64,000 nt of DNA. It comes from Bradyrhizobium sp. Ghvi. Lineage in GTDB: Bacteria; Pseudomonadota; Alphaproteobacteria; Rhizobiales; Xanthobacteraceae. The notes under the pieces were generated by a model. The model ran no database searches. It saw only the letters and a program-made list of their open reading frames with translations, and had not been told where the DNA came from. Location: positions 124,001 to 188,000 of the forward strand of contig NZ_FOVU01000010.1 of the NCBI RefSeq assembly GCF_900115265.1. The letters are read 5' to 3'. A program made the translations under genes and the position numbers. Shown here in pieces: positions 9,400-17,771 of the stretch (position 1 is the stretch's first letter; each line of letters begins with the position of its first letter).

Positions 9400-9437
9400 T
9401 TATGAGCGGCCGGCTCTAACCATTGAGCTACAGGCCC
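9362..9437 (-). tRNA. tRNA with CAU anticodon, probably tRNA-Ile2 (elongator Met possible)
   Basis: The minus strand folds into a standard cloverleaf of 76 bases with encoded CCA. The acceptor stem pairs GGGCCUG with CGGGCCC (one G-U pair), the D-arm holds AGCUCAAUGGUUAGAG, the anticodon stem-loop is GGCCG-CUCAUAA-CGGUC with anticodon CAU, and the T-loop is GUUCGAGUC. A CUCAUAA loop occurs in both tRNA-Ile2 (lysidine-modified) and elongator Met; overall resemblance favours Ile2. Its 3' end is the integration target of the island on its left. Confidence 0.9.
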
Positions 9438-9580
9438 CGCCGCGAGTCGGCTCGCGGGAACGCGCGGCCGGCAACGGTGCGCGGTTCGTTTACAGGGATG
9501 GAGGCGGGGGTGCAATGCTGGCGCACGTGGATGAAAACCCGGTGCGCACCCAAATCCAAAATTTTTGAATTACCGAAATT

Positions 9581-9703
9581 GGCGATGATGCCCTTTTGCT
9601 CCTGTTTTGCCCGACGAGTCAAACGATTTTCCGTCAACTTGCCCTCGCGTTTTCGTAACTCATTGTAATTTCTTGTTCTTTCTACTGTGCATGGGGTTGT
9701 TTT
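9581..9703 (-). repeat. dispersed intergenic repeat, copy 1
   Basis: Read on the minus strand, this begins with AACCCCATGCACAGTAG, contains GTCGGGCAAAACA and ends with AAGGGCATCATCGCC. The same three blocks occur in the same order in plus orientation at 28585-28697, with more variable spacers. It lies between a tRNA and the end of a convergent gene, where it cannot disturb coding. Confidence 0.65.
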
Positions 9704-9720
9704 CGAATTTTTGATGGAGA

Positions 9721-9737
9721 GGGACCCGAGAGGTCCC
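9721..9737. terminator. short hairpin downstream of the TctC gene
   Basis: GGGACC at 9721-9726 pairs with GGTCCC at 9732-9737 around a five-base loop. It lies 39 bases past the stop of the tctC-like gene. There is no clear T-run on the minus strand, so termination is only possible, not shown. Confidence 0.3.
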
Positions 9738-9775
9738 CTCCGTCTCGCTGGTGACCAACTGCTGGGACGGCCGCT

Positions 9776-10750
9776 TCAGTCGACCGAGACGCCGGCGAAC
9801 TCCACGACCTTGCGCCACTTCTCGGTCTCGTCAGTGACGAGCTTGCCGAACTCGGCTGATGTCATCGGCTTGGGGATGCCGCCGGTCTCGGTGAGGCGCG
9901 CCACCAGCTTCGGGTCCTTCAGCGCTTCGCCGACGGCCTTGTTGAGGATCTCGACCACCTCGCTCGGCGTGCCCTTCGGCGCGGAGATGCCGTAGAAGCC
10001 GACCGATTCGAAGCCGGGCACCGTCTCCGCGATCGCGGGCACGTCGGGCACGCTCGGCCAGCGCTGCGGCGAGGTCACCCCGAGCGCGCGGACATTGCCG
10101 CCCTTGGCCTGCTCCAGCGCGGAGGGCAGGTTGTCGAAGATCAGCTGCACCTTGTTGGAGATGATGTCGGGGAAGGCGATCGCCGATCCGCGATAGGGCA
10201 CATGCACCATGTCGCACTTGGTCGTGGCCTTGAACAGTTCGGCAGACATGTGCACCGAGGTGCCGTTGCCGGACGAGGCAAACGAGATCTTGCCGGGATT
10301 GGCCTTGCAATAGTCGATGAACTCCTGGACCGTGTTGGCGGGAAACGCGTTGGAGACGACCAGCATGTTGGTGAGCTGCATGATGCTCGCGACCGGGGTG
10401 GTGTCGCGCAGGAAGTCGAACGGCAGCTTCTTGTAGAGCGAGGTCGAGATCGCGTTGTTGGGCGCGACGAACAGCAGCGTGTAGCCGTCGGGCGGCGCGT
10501 TGATCGCCGCGGCGGCCGCGATGTTGCCGCCGGAGCCGGTGCGGTTCTCGACGATGAACTGCTGGCCGAGATGGTCCGACAGCCATTGCGCCATGATGCG
10601 GGCGACGATGTCGACCGGCCCGCCGGCGGCAAAGCCGATCAGCCAGTGCACGGGGCGATCGGGATAGGCGGCGGAGGCGGGAGGGGGGGCGGCGAAAAGA
10701 CCCGACAGCAAGACCAGCCCGAACACACCGTTCCGCAAAATTCGCAACAT
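9776..10750 (-). CDS. TctC/Bug family tripartite tricarboxylate transporter substrate-binding protein
   Basis: The ATG at 10750 has GGAGG just upstream; a longer start at 10783 lacks this. The 324-residue product opens with a signal peptide (hydrophobic NGVFGLVLLSGLF, cleavage near ASA-AYP). The mature part shows Bug family marks: the YPDRPVHWLIGFAAGGPVD opening, ENRTGSGGNIAA, and FASSGNGTSVHMSAELF. Bug proteins bind carboxylated or aromatic acids in the periplasm and usually serve TctAB, but no membrane partner is adjacent here, which is common for the large Bug sets of Bradyrhizobium. The ligand cannot be told from sequence. Confidence 0.9.
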   Translation of the reverse strand: MLRILRNGVFGLVLLSGLFAAPPPASAAYPDRPVHWLIGFAAGGPVDIVARIMAQWLSDHLGQQFIVENRTGSGGNIAAAAAINAPPDGYTLLFVAPNNAISTSLYKKLPFDFLRDTTPVASIMQLTNMLVVSNAFPANTVQEFIDYCKANPGKISFASSGNGTSVHMSAELFKATTKCDMVHVPYRGSAIAFPDIISNKVQLIFDNLPSALEQAKGGNVRALGVTSPQRWPSVPDVPAIAETVPGFESVGFYGISAPKGTPSEVVEILNKAVGEALKDPKLVARLTETGGIPKPMTSAEFGKLVTDETEKWRKVVEFAGVSVD

Positions 10751-10952
10751 GACGCCTCCCATTGCTTTATTGTTGGAGCGCATGCTTTCACAAAATCCGC
10801 CCCCTGCCTACATCGCCGCAAGTCGATGTTGACGCAGGCGCAGCCGGACCAGCCATGAAATTCGCAATTGGCGACCATGGTCGCCGCGGCGCCAAAGCCA
10901 GAGCTGATCCATCCGGGCGTGATGAAACATTATCGCGAGATCGGGATGTGAA

Positions 10953-10979
10953 ATGACGATCGCTGGACGCGACCGTCAT
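10953..10979 (-). terminator. hairpin after the LivK-type binding protein gene
   Basis: On the minus strand the 11-bp stem (one G-T pair) with loop GTCCA starts four bases past the stop at 10984. It is followed by TTTCACATC, with only a short T-run. The position supports a transcription end. Confidence 0.4.
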
Positions 10980-10983
10980 GTTC

Positions 10984-12198
10984 TCACTTCTTCACCATCG
11001 CACATGCCGGGTCCGGCGGACCGAATGCCTTGTCGCCGGAAATGGTGCTGAGGATCTTGTAATAGTCCCACGGATATTTGCTCTCCTCCGGCGTCTTCAC
11101 CTGCACCAGCCAGAGATCGTGCACCATCAGATTGTCGACGCGAAGCCTGCCGTTGCGGGCGAAGAAATCCTCGACCGGCGTCTCGCGCATTTTCGCCGCG
11201 ACCTTGAGCGGGTCGTCGGTGCCTGATGCCTTGATGGCGTTGAGATAGTGCATCACGCTGGAATAGACGCCGGCCTGCCACATCGTCGGCATCTTGTTCA
11301 TCTTGGCGAAATAGCGCTTCGACCATTCGCGGGTCTTGTCGTCCATGTCCCAATAGAACGAGGTCGTCAGCAACAGGCCTTGTGCGGCCTGCAGGCCGAG
11401 CCCGTGAATGTCGGTGATCAGCGCCAGCAGCGCCGCCATCTGCTGGCCGCCCTTGAATACGCCGAACTCCGAGCCGGTCTTGATCTCGTTCATGTTGTTG
11501 GGGGGGCCTGCGGCAATGCCGATGATCTTGGCCTTGGAGGCCTGCGCCTGCAGCACGAAGGAGGAGAGGTCGGGTGTTGCCAGCGGAGGCTTGACCGAAC
11601 CGAGCACCTTGCCGCCATTGGCGGTGATGACGCTCGAAGCGTCACGCTCCAGCGAATGGCCAAAGGCGTAGTCGTCGGTGATGAAGAACCAGCTGTCGCC
11701 GCCGCGCTTGACCACCGCATCCGCGGTGCCGACCGCGAGCGCGCGCGTGTCGAACACCCACTGGATCGCATAAGGCGAGCAGAACTTGCCGTGGAAATCG
11801 GCGGTGCCGGTGGAGTGGGTGATGAACAGCCGCTTCTTCTCGTTGGCGATGTTCTGCACCGCAAGGCCGACCGCGGAGACCGGCACGTCGACGATCAGAT
11901 CGACCTGCTCGACATCGTACCAGCGCCGCGCGATCGCCGCGCCGATGTCGGCCTTGAGCTGGTGGTCGCCGATCACGATGCTGATCGGCTTGCCGAGCAC
12001 GGTGCCGCCGAAATCGTCGATCGCCATCTGCGCTGCGGTCACCGAGCCCTGGCCGGTCGGCGCGGAGGCCGGGCCGTTCATGTCGGTGAGCACGCCGATC
12101 TTGACGACGTCGTCGGACACCTGCGCCATGGCGGCGCCCGGCAGCAGCGCCGCCGTCAAGGCGGCGGCGACCGGTAGTCCAAATCTTTTTGGATTCAC
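10984..12198 (-). CDS. ABC transporter substrate-binding protein, LivK/urea-amide type
   Basis: GTG at 12198 is preceded by GGGGAGGA and is followed by a signal peptide (PVAAALTAALLPGAAMA), so I choose it over the upstream frame opening at 12279. The 404-residue protein has the type I periplasmic-binding fold of branched-chain amino acid and amide receptors: KIGVLTDMNGPASAPTGQG, the IVDVPVSAVGLAVQNIA region and a TSFYWDMDDKTREWSKRYF motif typical of the alphaproteobacterial group. No permease or ATPase genes are adjacent, so it probably serves a transporter encoded elsewhere. The ligand is unknown. Confidence 0.88.
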   Translation of the reverse strand: MNPKRFGLPVAAALTAALLPGAAMAQVSDDVVKIGVLTDMNGPASAPTGQGSVTAAQMAIDDFGGTVLGKPISIVIGDHQLKADIGAAIARRWYDVEQVDLIVDVPVSAVGLAVQNIANEKKRLFITHSTGTADFHGKFCSPYAIQWVFDTRALAVGTADAVVKRGGDSWFFITDDYAFGHSLERDASSVITANGGKVLGSVKPPLATPDLSSFVLQAQASKAKIIGIAAGPPNNMNEIKTGSEFGVFKGGQQMAALLALITDIHGLGLQAAQGLLLTTSFYWDMDDKTREWSKRYFAKMNKMPTMWQAGVYSSVMHYLNAIKASGTDDPLKVAAKMRETPVEDFFARNGRLRVDNLMVHDLWLVQVKTPEESKYPWDYYKILSTISGDKAFGPPDPACAMVKK

Positions 12199-12302
12199 GC
12201 TTGTCCTCCCCTGATCCGGCGCGTTGGCCGAAAGTTGCCTGTGCCGGGTACGGCCCGGCTGAATTGGTTTCTTTTGCAACTATTCTGGGGTAGGCGTCAA
12301 TC

Positions 12303-13196
12303 TCAGGCGGCGAAGCGGATCTGCCCGGCGGGGGAGGGATCGTAGCCGGTCAGCTCCTCGGCGCGCTGGCGCAGCCGCCGTTCGCCGAGAAACCGGACCA
12401 GGGCCTGCATCGGCGGGCGGAAATAGCTGCGCTGCCGCATCGCGAGGTCGAAATTTTCCCAGACCAGCGGCACGAAATCGAGCCCGGCCGAGCGTGCCGC
12501 CGCGCGCGTCGCCACGCCGCAATCGGCTTGGCCGGCGCGGACCAATTCCGCAAGGTCCGGCCCGGTGAGGGCCGGCGTCTCCACCCGTCGCAAGTCGCGC
12601 ATCGAGGCGCCCGCGCGCGTCAGCAGCACGTCGAGCAGCATCTGCGCGCCGGTGCCCGGTTGCCGCGTCGCCATCCGGGCGCCGAGTGCGAGCACGTCGG
12701 CAAGTCCGCGCAGCTGCTTCGGATTGCCCGGCGGTAGCACGAGACCCTGCTCGCGGCGCACGAAGGCAACCAGCAGCGCATCATGCAAATCCGGTGCGTC
12801 CCGCAGCGCCGTCATGTTGGCGTCGGCGGCGAGATTGCCCTCGGCGTCGAGGCTGTGGAAGTGCACCGCGACCGCCATCACCTCGTCGCGTTGCAGACGC
12901 TCGAGCCCGCGCGCACTGCCTTCCGTCATCGATCCCAGGCCGGAGCCGGATTCCCGCAAGCTCCAATCCAGAAGCTCGTCCTGACTGCCCCCCACGACGG
13001 GCGGCGGCTCTGCGGTCAGCATGCCGGCCGGTCGCGCCATGCCCGACAGCACCCAGAGATCGAGCTCGTGCCGCGGGAAGAGCCATTTGCCGGTCACCTT
13101 GGTGCAGGGGATCGCGCCATTGGTGACGAGTTCGTAGAGCTTGCGTTCGCCTAAGCGGAGATAGTCAGCGGCTTCGCTGGTCGTCAGGAATTCCAT
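12303..13196 (-). CDS. transcriptional regulator: excisionase-type HTH plus periplasmic-binding-like (molybdate-type) domain
   Basis: The 297-residue protein starts with an excisionase/MerR-like helix-turn-helix at about residues 3-50 (LTTSEAADYLRLGERKLYELV, then CTKVTGKWLFPRHELD). The remainder, about 95-290, is a PBP-like domain of the type found in cytoplasmic molybdate/tungstate-related regulators (COG1910), with LARG-like contacts in RQPGTGAQMLLDVLL and the DCGVATRAAARSAGLDFVPL segment. There is no signal peptide, so it acts in the cytoplasm. It lies divergent from the tupA-like gene, 307 bases away, and probably controls the cofactor genes in response to a metal oxyanion or cofactor intermediate; that role is inferred. 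Confidence 0.85.
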   Translation of the reverse strand: MEFLTTSEAADYLRLGERKLYELVTNGAIPCTKVTGKWLFPRHELDLWVLSGMARPAGMLTAEPPPVVGGSQDELLDWSLRESGSGLGSMTEGSARGLERLQRDEVMAVAVHFHSLDAEGNLAADANMTALRDAPDLHDALLVAFVRREQGLVLPPGNPKQLRGLADVLALGARMATRQPGTGAQMLLDVLLTRAGASMRDLRRVETPALTGPDLAELVRAGQADCGVATRAAARSAGLDFVPLVWENFDLAMRQRSYFRPPMQALVRFLGERRLRQRAEELTGYDPSPAGQIRFAA

Positions 13197-13503
13197 CCTG
13201 CATTCCTATGCAAATTCTTGCTTCTTTTTGACGTTCACGCAGGTGGAATTCTGCATTTCAGTTTTGTCCGCGGGAACCATGCCCGATCATCTCGCTGCTT
13301 TGCAACACATCCGCGCGCGGGTTTCTTGCTTTGGTGAACGATCTCGAAGTGCGCGCATGCGCCGACTTGCCACTTGCACTCAGCGTACTGCTTCGCGGCA
13401 TTGCCGAGATTTCCCGAAAGACGCGCCCAATGGGCCATCGCGTCACGAGTGCGGCGCAATCGATCATCATCATGACCACGTTATAGCCAATGGGAACCTG
13501 ATT
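13197..13503. promoter_or_regulatory. 307-bp divergent intergenic region between regulator and tupA-like gene
   Basis: This region must carry the promoters of the leftward HTH-PBP regulator and of the rightward tupA-moeA genes. I see no clear dyad that I would name an operator. Short frames here are not protein-like. Confidence 0.4.
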
Positions 13504-14331
13504 ATGGGCCGCCTGTCCGTTGCATTCGCGCTTTCCTGCGGCCTCACGGCGGCCGTTGCGGCCTCATCTGCGGAGGACCGCAGTATCGTCCTCGCTACAA
13601 CGACGGCGACGCAAGAGATCGGCCTGCTGGACTATCTGCTGCCGATTTTCCGCGACAAGACCGGTATCGAAGTGACTGTGATCGCGCGGCGCGCCGACGA
13701 GGTGCTCAACGGACCGCGAAGGGGCGAGGCTGATGTCGTGCTGATGCACGCGCGACCGCAGGAGGAAAAGTTCGTTGCCGAGGGGTTTGGCGTGAAGAGG
13801 TTCGACGTGATGTACAATGACTACGTGCTGATCGGACCGAAGAGCGATCCGGCGGCCGTGAAGGGCAAGGACATCGCCACCGCGCTGAAGGCGATCGAGG
13901 CCAAGGGCGCGCCGTTCGTGACGCGCGGCGATCGCTCCGGTACCCACGCGGCGGAGCTCGCGCTCTGGATCGTTGCCGGCATCGACATCGCCGGCGCCAA
14001 GGGCGCCTGGTATCGCGAGAGCGGGCGGGGCATGATCGCCGCCCTGGACGCCGCTCGAACGGCGCATGCCTATGTGCTCTCGGACCGCGCCAGCTGGATT
14101 ACCTTCAAGGACCGCGGCGATCTCGACGTCATTGTCGAAGGCGACAAGCGGCTGCTCAACCAGTACGGCGTGATGCTGGTGAATCCGGAGAGGCATCCGA
14201 ACGTCAAGAAGGAGCTGGGCCAGACCTTCATCGACTGGTTGATCTCGCCGGAGGGACAGGCGGCGATCGCCGGCTACAAGGTCGACGGGCAACAGGTGTT
14301 CTTTCCGAATGCCGACAAACCGGGCGGATGA
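13504..14331 (+). CDS. tupA: TupA-like tungstate/molybdate-binding periplasmic protein
   Basis: ATG 13504 starts a 275-residue protein with a signal peptide (VAFALSCGLTAAVAASSA). The mature start SIVLATTTATQEIGLLDYL is typical of the TupA/WtpA-like family, where the Thr/Ser cluster binds the oxyanion; TRGDRSGTHAAELALW and YRESGRGMIAAL are further family motifs. TupA binds tungstate for a TupBC ABC transporter, but no permease or ATPase gene follows: the next genes are two MoeA homologues. It may work with a transporter encoded elsewhere. Context with formate dehydrogenase of the FDH1 type favours tungstate, though molybdate cannot be excluded. Confidence 0.85.
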   Translation: MGRLSVAFALSCGLTAAVAASSAEDRSIVLATTTATQEIGLLDYLLPIFRDKTGIEVTVIARRADEVLNGPRRGEADVVLMHARPQEEKFVAEGFGVKRFDVMYNDYVLIGPKSDPAAVKGKDIATALKAIEAKGAPFVTRGDRSGTHAAELALWIVAGIDIAGAKGAWYRESGRGMIAALDAARTAHAYVLSDRASWITFKDRGDLDVIVEGDKRLLNQYGVMLVNPERHPNVKKELGQTFIDWLISPEGQAAIAGYKVDGQQVFFPNADKPGG

Positions 14332-14364
14332 TGGCCGACGCACCAGTGGTTGCCAAACCGCACA

Positions 14365-15492
14365 ATGCGTGATCCATCATCAGGCATGACCCAGCGCCTG
14401 CCGTCCTCGCTGACGCCGCTCGACACCGCGCTCGCTGCGCTGCTGCGCGGCCTTGACCCGGTCACGCCGGTCGAATTGCCGCTAGCCGACGCGGCCGGCT
14501 GCATCGCCACGGGCGTGCCGTTGCTGTCGGCCTCCCCGCTGCGCGACATCGCCGCAGTGGACGGCTGGGCTTTGCGTGCCAACGATCTCGTCGGCGCGTC
14601 CTCTTATTCGCCGCTGGCTCTGATCGAACTTCCCACATGGGTTGAGGTCGGTGATGTCATGCCGGAGGGATGTGATTGCGTGCTCGATGCCGGCGCGGTG
14701 GAGATCTCGGGCCGGCTCGCCCTGGTGCTGGCGGAGGGCGTTCCGGGACAAGGTGTCGCGCGCGGCGGCAGCGATATTGCGGAAAACGCGCCCGCGGCCG
14801 TGGCGGGACGTCCCGTCGATGCGGCTGCTCTGCTGCTCGCGCGTGTTGCAGGTGTGGACAAGCTGAGTGTCAGGCGGCCGCAGCTGCGCATCGTCAACGT
14901 ACCGGGCGCAACCGCGACAATGCACATGATCGCCGGCTTCGCGCGCGCGGCGGGACTCGATGTGAGCACACACGAAGCCGGATCGCGCGAGGAGACATCG
15001 ATCGCGGAGGCGCTCGATGTCTCCTCTTGCGATCTCCTGGTGACGACCGGCGGCAGTGGCGTCGGACGTGCGGATGCCGCCATCGCGGCGTTGGTTCAGT
15101 GCGGAGCGCAGCTCGCCCATGGTCTTGCGCTCCAGCCCGGGCGCACATCAGCCGCGGGTCGGCTCGGAAAAGTTCCCGTCGTCGCTTTGCCAGGATCCCC
15201 CGGACAGGCGCTGGCGGTCTGGCTTGCGCTGGCGCTTCCACTCGCCGATCGATTGTCGGCGCGGCAGCCGCGCCGGACGGTGGCCTTGCCGCTTGCGCGC
15301 AAGATCGCATCCAACGTCGGAATTGCCGAGATCGCGCTGCTGGTCGAGGAACATAAAACGTGGATGCCGCTTGCCGTGGACGAATGGCCGCTCCAGGCCA
15401 TCGCCCGTGCGGACGCATGGCTGCTCATTCCCGCCAGCCACGAAGGATTTGCAGCGGGCGAGCCGGCCGATGCTTATCTGATGCGGGAATGA
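14365..15492 (+). CDS. divergent MoeA-like molybdopterin biosynthesis protein
   Basis: The ORF gives 375 residues from ATG 14365 (ATG 14386 is an alternative). It keeps the MoeA layout: an N-terminal domain with DIAAVDGWALRA, like the DVDGYA motif of MoeA, and a C-terminal MoCF domain with LVTTGGSGVGRADAA and VVALPGSPGQALAVWL. Several usual MoeA motifs are weak: the S-x-D-G-F/Y-A box is changed and the GD(E/Q) box is absent, where sequence reads VNVPGATATMH. It may therefore act in metal delivery or as a partner rather than as a full molybdenum insertase. It is followed one base later by the MoeA-PBP fusion, so both are surely cotranscribed. Confidence 0.8.
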   Translation: MRDPSSGMTQRLPSSLTPLDTALAALLRGLDPVTPVELPLADAAGCIATGVPLLSASPLRDIAAVDGWALRANDLVGASSYSPLALIELPTWVEVGDVMPEGCDCVLDAGAVEISGRLALVLAEGVPGQGVARGGSDIAENAPAAVAGRPVDAAALLLARVAGVDKLSVRRPQLRIVNVPGATATMHMIAGFARAAGLDVSTHEAGSREETSIAEALDVSSCDLLVTTGGSGVGRADAAIAALVQCGAQLAHGLALQPGRTSAAGRLGKVPVVALPGSPGQALAVWLALALPLADRLSARQPRRTVALPLARKIASNVGIAEIALLVEEHKTWMPLAVDEWPLQAIARADAWLLIPASHEGFAAGEPADAYLMRE

Positions 15493-15493
15493 T

Positions 15494-17455
15494 ATGGGTT
15501 CCGGCATGACGATGATCCCAAAACCACTAGACCGCAGGGCACTCGAGCAGGAGCAATTTCTAAAAATCCTCTCGCGCGAGGAGGCGCTGGTGCGTTTCGA
15601 GGCGGCGCTGTTTCCGCGTGCGATCCCGATCGAGCGGCGCAGACTTGCCGATGTGCTCGGCGCCGCCCTCGCCGAAGACATCACCGCACCGATCGACGTG
15701 CCACCGTTCGATCGCTCCAATGTCGATGGCTTTGCCGTGCGCTCGGCAGATCTTTCAGCGGCTGGTGAAGGCGCGCCTGTACGGCTCGCGCTGAACGGCG
15801 AGACGATTCACTGCGGCACCGCGCCGACGCTGCAGGTGGCGGCAGGCACCATAACGCCGATCGCCACCGGCGGTCCGCTGCCGCGTGGTGCCGACGCGGT
15901 GGTCATGGTCGAGCACACCCAGCCGGCCGGCTCGCAAGCGATCGATGTTCGTCGGGCGGTCTTGCCGGGACAGTTCGTTTCCTACGCGGGCTCCGACATC
16001 GCGCGCGGCGAGGCGCTGCTCCGCGCCGGCACGATCATCGGCTCGCGCGAGATCGGCATGCTGGCGGCGTGCGGTATCGCCGAGGTGAATGTTGTGCGGA
16101 AGCCGCGTGTCGCGGTGATCTCCACCGGCGACGAGCTGGTGCAGCCCGGCGAGGCACTTGCGCCGGCCGCGATCTACGACACCAATGGCGCCATCGTCGC
16201 GGCCGCGATCGATGAGAATGGCGGTGAGGCGATTTTCCTCGGTGCCATTCCCGATGAGGAAGCCAAGCTCGAAGCCGCCATGCGCGGTGCGTTGGCGGAC
16301 GCCGATATGCTGGTGCTCTCAGGCGGTACGTCGAAAGGCGCAGGCGATGTGTCGCATCGCATTCTTGGCCGGCTCGGCCAACCCGGCGTCATTGCACACG
16401 GCGTCGCGCTCAAGCCCGGCAAGCCGCTGTGCCTTGCGGTGTGCGACGGCAAACCGGTGGTGATCCTGCCGGGCTTTCCGACCTCGGCGATGTTCACTTT
16501 TCACGATATGATCGTGCCGGTGTTGCGCAGGTTGGCTGGTCTGCCGCCGCGCTCCGATGCCAAGGTGAGCGCGACCGTGCCGGTGCGTATTTCGTCCGAG
16601 CTCGGCCGCACCGAATTCGTCATGGTCTCGCTGGTCGAGGGCAGGAACGGCCTGATCGCCTATCCTTCTGGCAAAGGCTCTGGCGCGATCACGTCCTTTG
16701 CGCAGGCCGACGGCTTTTTGCGCATCGACGCGCTCGCAGACCGGATGCCGGCGGGAACGGAAGCCGAAGTGACGCTGTTCACGCCGCATGTGCGCGTGCC
16801 CGATCTCATCATCGTCGGCAGCCATTGCACCGGCCTCGATCTCGTCTCGGCGCAACTCTCGCATGGCGGGCTGACCGTACGCTCGATCGCGGTCGGCAGT
16901 CTCGGCGGGCTTGCAGCCGCGAAGCGCGGCGAATGCGATTTCGCGCCGATCCACCTGTTCGACGACAAGACCGAGACCTACAACACGCCTTACCTGGTCG
17001 AGGGGCTCGAGCTTGTCCCAGGCTGGCGACGGATGCAGGGCATTGTCTTCCGTAAGGGCGACAAGCGCTTTGAGGGCCTCGGCGCGGAGGAGGCCGTTGC
17101 TGCCGCGCTCGCTGATCCCGGCTGCATCATGGTGAACCGCAATCAGGGCGCCGGCACGCGCATCCTGATCGACCGTCTGCTCGGCGGTGCACGCCCGGAG
17201 GGGTACTGGAACCAGCCGCGCTCGCACAATGCGGTTGCAGCGGCCGTCGCGCAGAACCGCGCCGATTGGGGCATGACCATTGCGCCGGTCGCCGACGCGG
17301 CCGGACTCGCATTCATTCCGTTTGCGGAAGAGCATTATGACTTCGCGCTGGTGACAGCGCGCAAGCAGCGTCCGGCCGTGCAGGCTTTTCTCGAGGCGCT
17401 TGGCTCGGACGAGGCCAGAGTGGCGCTGACGCGAGCGGGCTTTCGACCTGCCTAG
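15494..17455 (+). CDS. moeA: MoeA fused to a periplasmic-binding-like domain
   Basis: The 653-residue protein has a full MoeA region (about 20-430): PPFDRSNVDGFAVRS, the ATGGPLPRGADAVVMVEH loop, STGDELV, LSGGTSKGAGD and LPGFPTSAMFTF. From about 440 to 650 it carries a PBP-like domain (IIVGSHCTGLDLVSAQLSHG, MVNRNQGAGTRILIDRLLG, WGMTIAPVADAAGL), the same kind as in the regulator at 12303-13196. There is no signal peptide, so the binding domain is cytoplasmic. Similar fusions are known in archaea and proteobacteria. The likely job is insertion of molybdate or tungstate into molybdopterin with the PBP domain choosing or sensing the oxyanion; that division of labour is inferred. Confidence 0.9.
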   Translation: MGSGMTMIPKPLDRRALEQEQFLKILSREEALVRFEAALFPRAIPIERRRLADVLGAALAEDITAPIDVPPFDRSNVDGFAVRSADLSAAGEGAPVRLALNGETIHCGTAPTLQVAAGTITPIATGGPLPRGADAVVMVEHTQPAGSQAIDVRRAVLPGQFVSYAGSDIARGEALLRAGTIIGSREIGMLAACGIAEVNVVRKPRVAVISTGDELVQPGEALAPAAIYDTNGAIVAAAIDENGGEAIFLGAIPDEEAKLEAAMRGALADADMLVLSGGTSKGAGDVSHRILGRLGQPGVIAHGVALKPGKPLCLAVCDGKPVVILPGFPTSAMFTFHDMIVPVLRRLAGLPPRSDAKVSATVPVRISSELGRTEFVMVSLVEGRNGLIAYPSGKGSGAITSFAQADGFLRIDALADRMPAGTEAEVTLFTPHVRVPDLIIVGSHCTGLDLVSAQLSHGGLTVRSIAVGSLGGLAAAKRGECDFAPIHLFDDKTETYNTPYLVEGLELVPGWRRMQGIVFRKGDKRFEGLGAEEAVAAALADPGCIMVNRNQGAGTRILIDRLLGGARPEGYWNQPRSHNAVAAAVAQNRADWGMTIAPVADAAGLAFIPFAEEHYDFALVTARKQRPAVQAFLEALGSDEARVALTRAGFRPA

Positions 17456-17697
17456 ACGACCGGGTCGATGCCGCTGGCGGCTTGAGCGGCGTACTCTCGC
17501 GTGCGCTCTCGCTCCTCGGCTTCGGCGAGCGCACGTTGTGCGGCGGGCGGCAGCGGCTTCGGATCCGGAGGGACCTCGACGATCTTGTCGCTGCCGGTGA
17601 CCTGTTGGCTCAGCCGTCGGGTGCGGTCGAATGCGATCGAGAGGTCGAACACGAAATCGACGACCATAAAGATGGCATTCAGGAGGGAGTCGGTCAT
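17452..17697 (-). CDS. small hypothetical protein with N-terminal hydrophobic helix
   Basis: ATG at 17697 opens 81 residues. The N-terminal part (LLNAIFMVVDFVFDLSIAF) is strongly hydrophobic and may insert in the membrane or pack as a helix; the rest has VEVPPDPKPLPPAA and an acidic-basic helical tail (AEAEERERTRE). Its stop overlaps the end of the MoeA-PBP gene on the other strand by four bases, leaving no spacer. I do not recognise a function. It lies just downstream of mobA on the same strand and may belong to the fdhD-mobA unit. Confidence 0.6.
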   Translation of the reverse strand: MTDSLLNAIFMVVDFVFDLSIAFDRTRRLSQQVTGSDKIVEVPPDPKPLPPAAQRALAEAEERERTREYAAQAASGIDPVV

Positions 17698-17771
17698 GAC
17701 TGATCCGGAGTATGTCCCGATCAGTAGTCGCCGCCAACCTCGGTCCGGTTCGATCGTTCGCCGAAGGACCA

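Noticed and set aside
8964..9515. 183-codon minus-strand frame containing VAQWLEPAAHNGLVAGSSP
   Set aside because: This peptide is the well-known false translation of a tRNA gene; the frame runs through the tRNA at 9362-9437.
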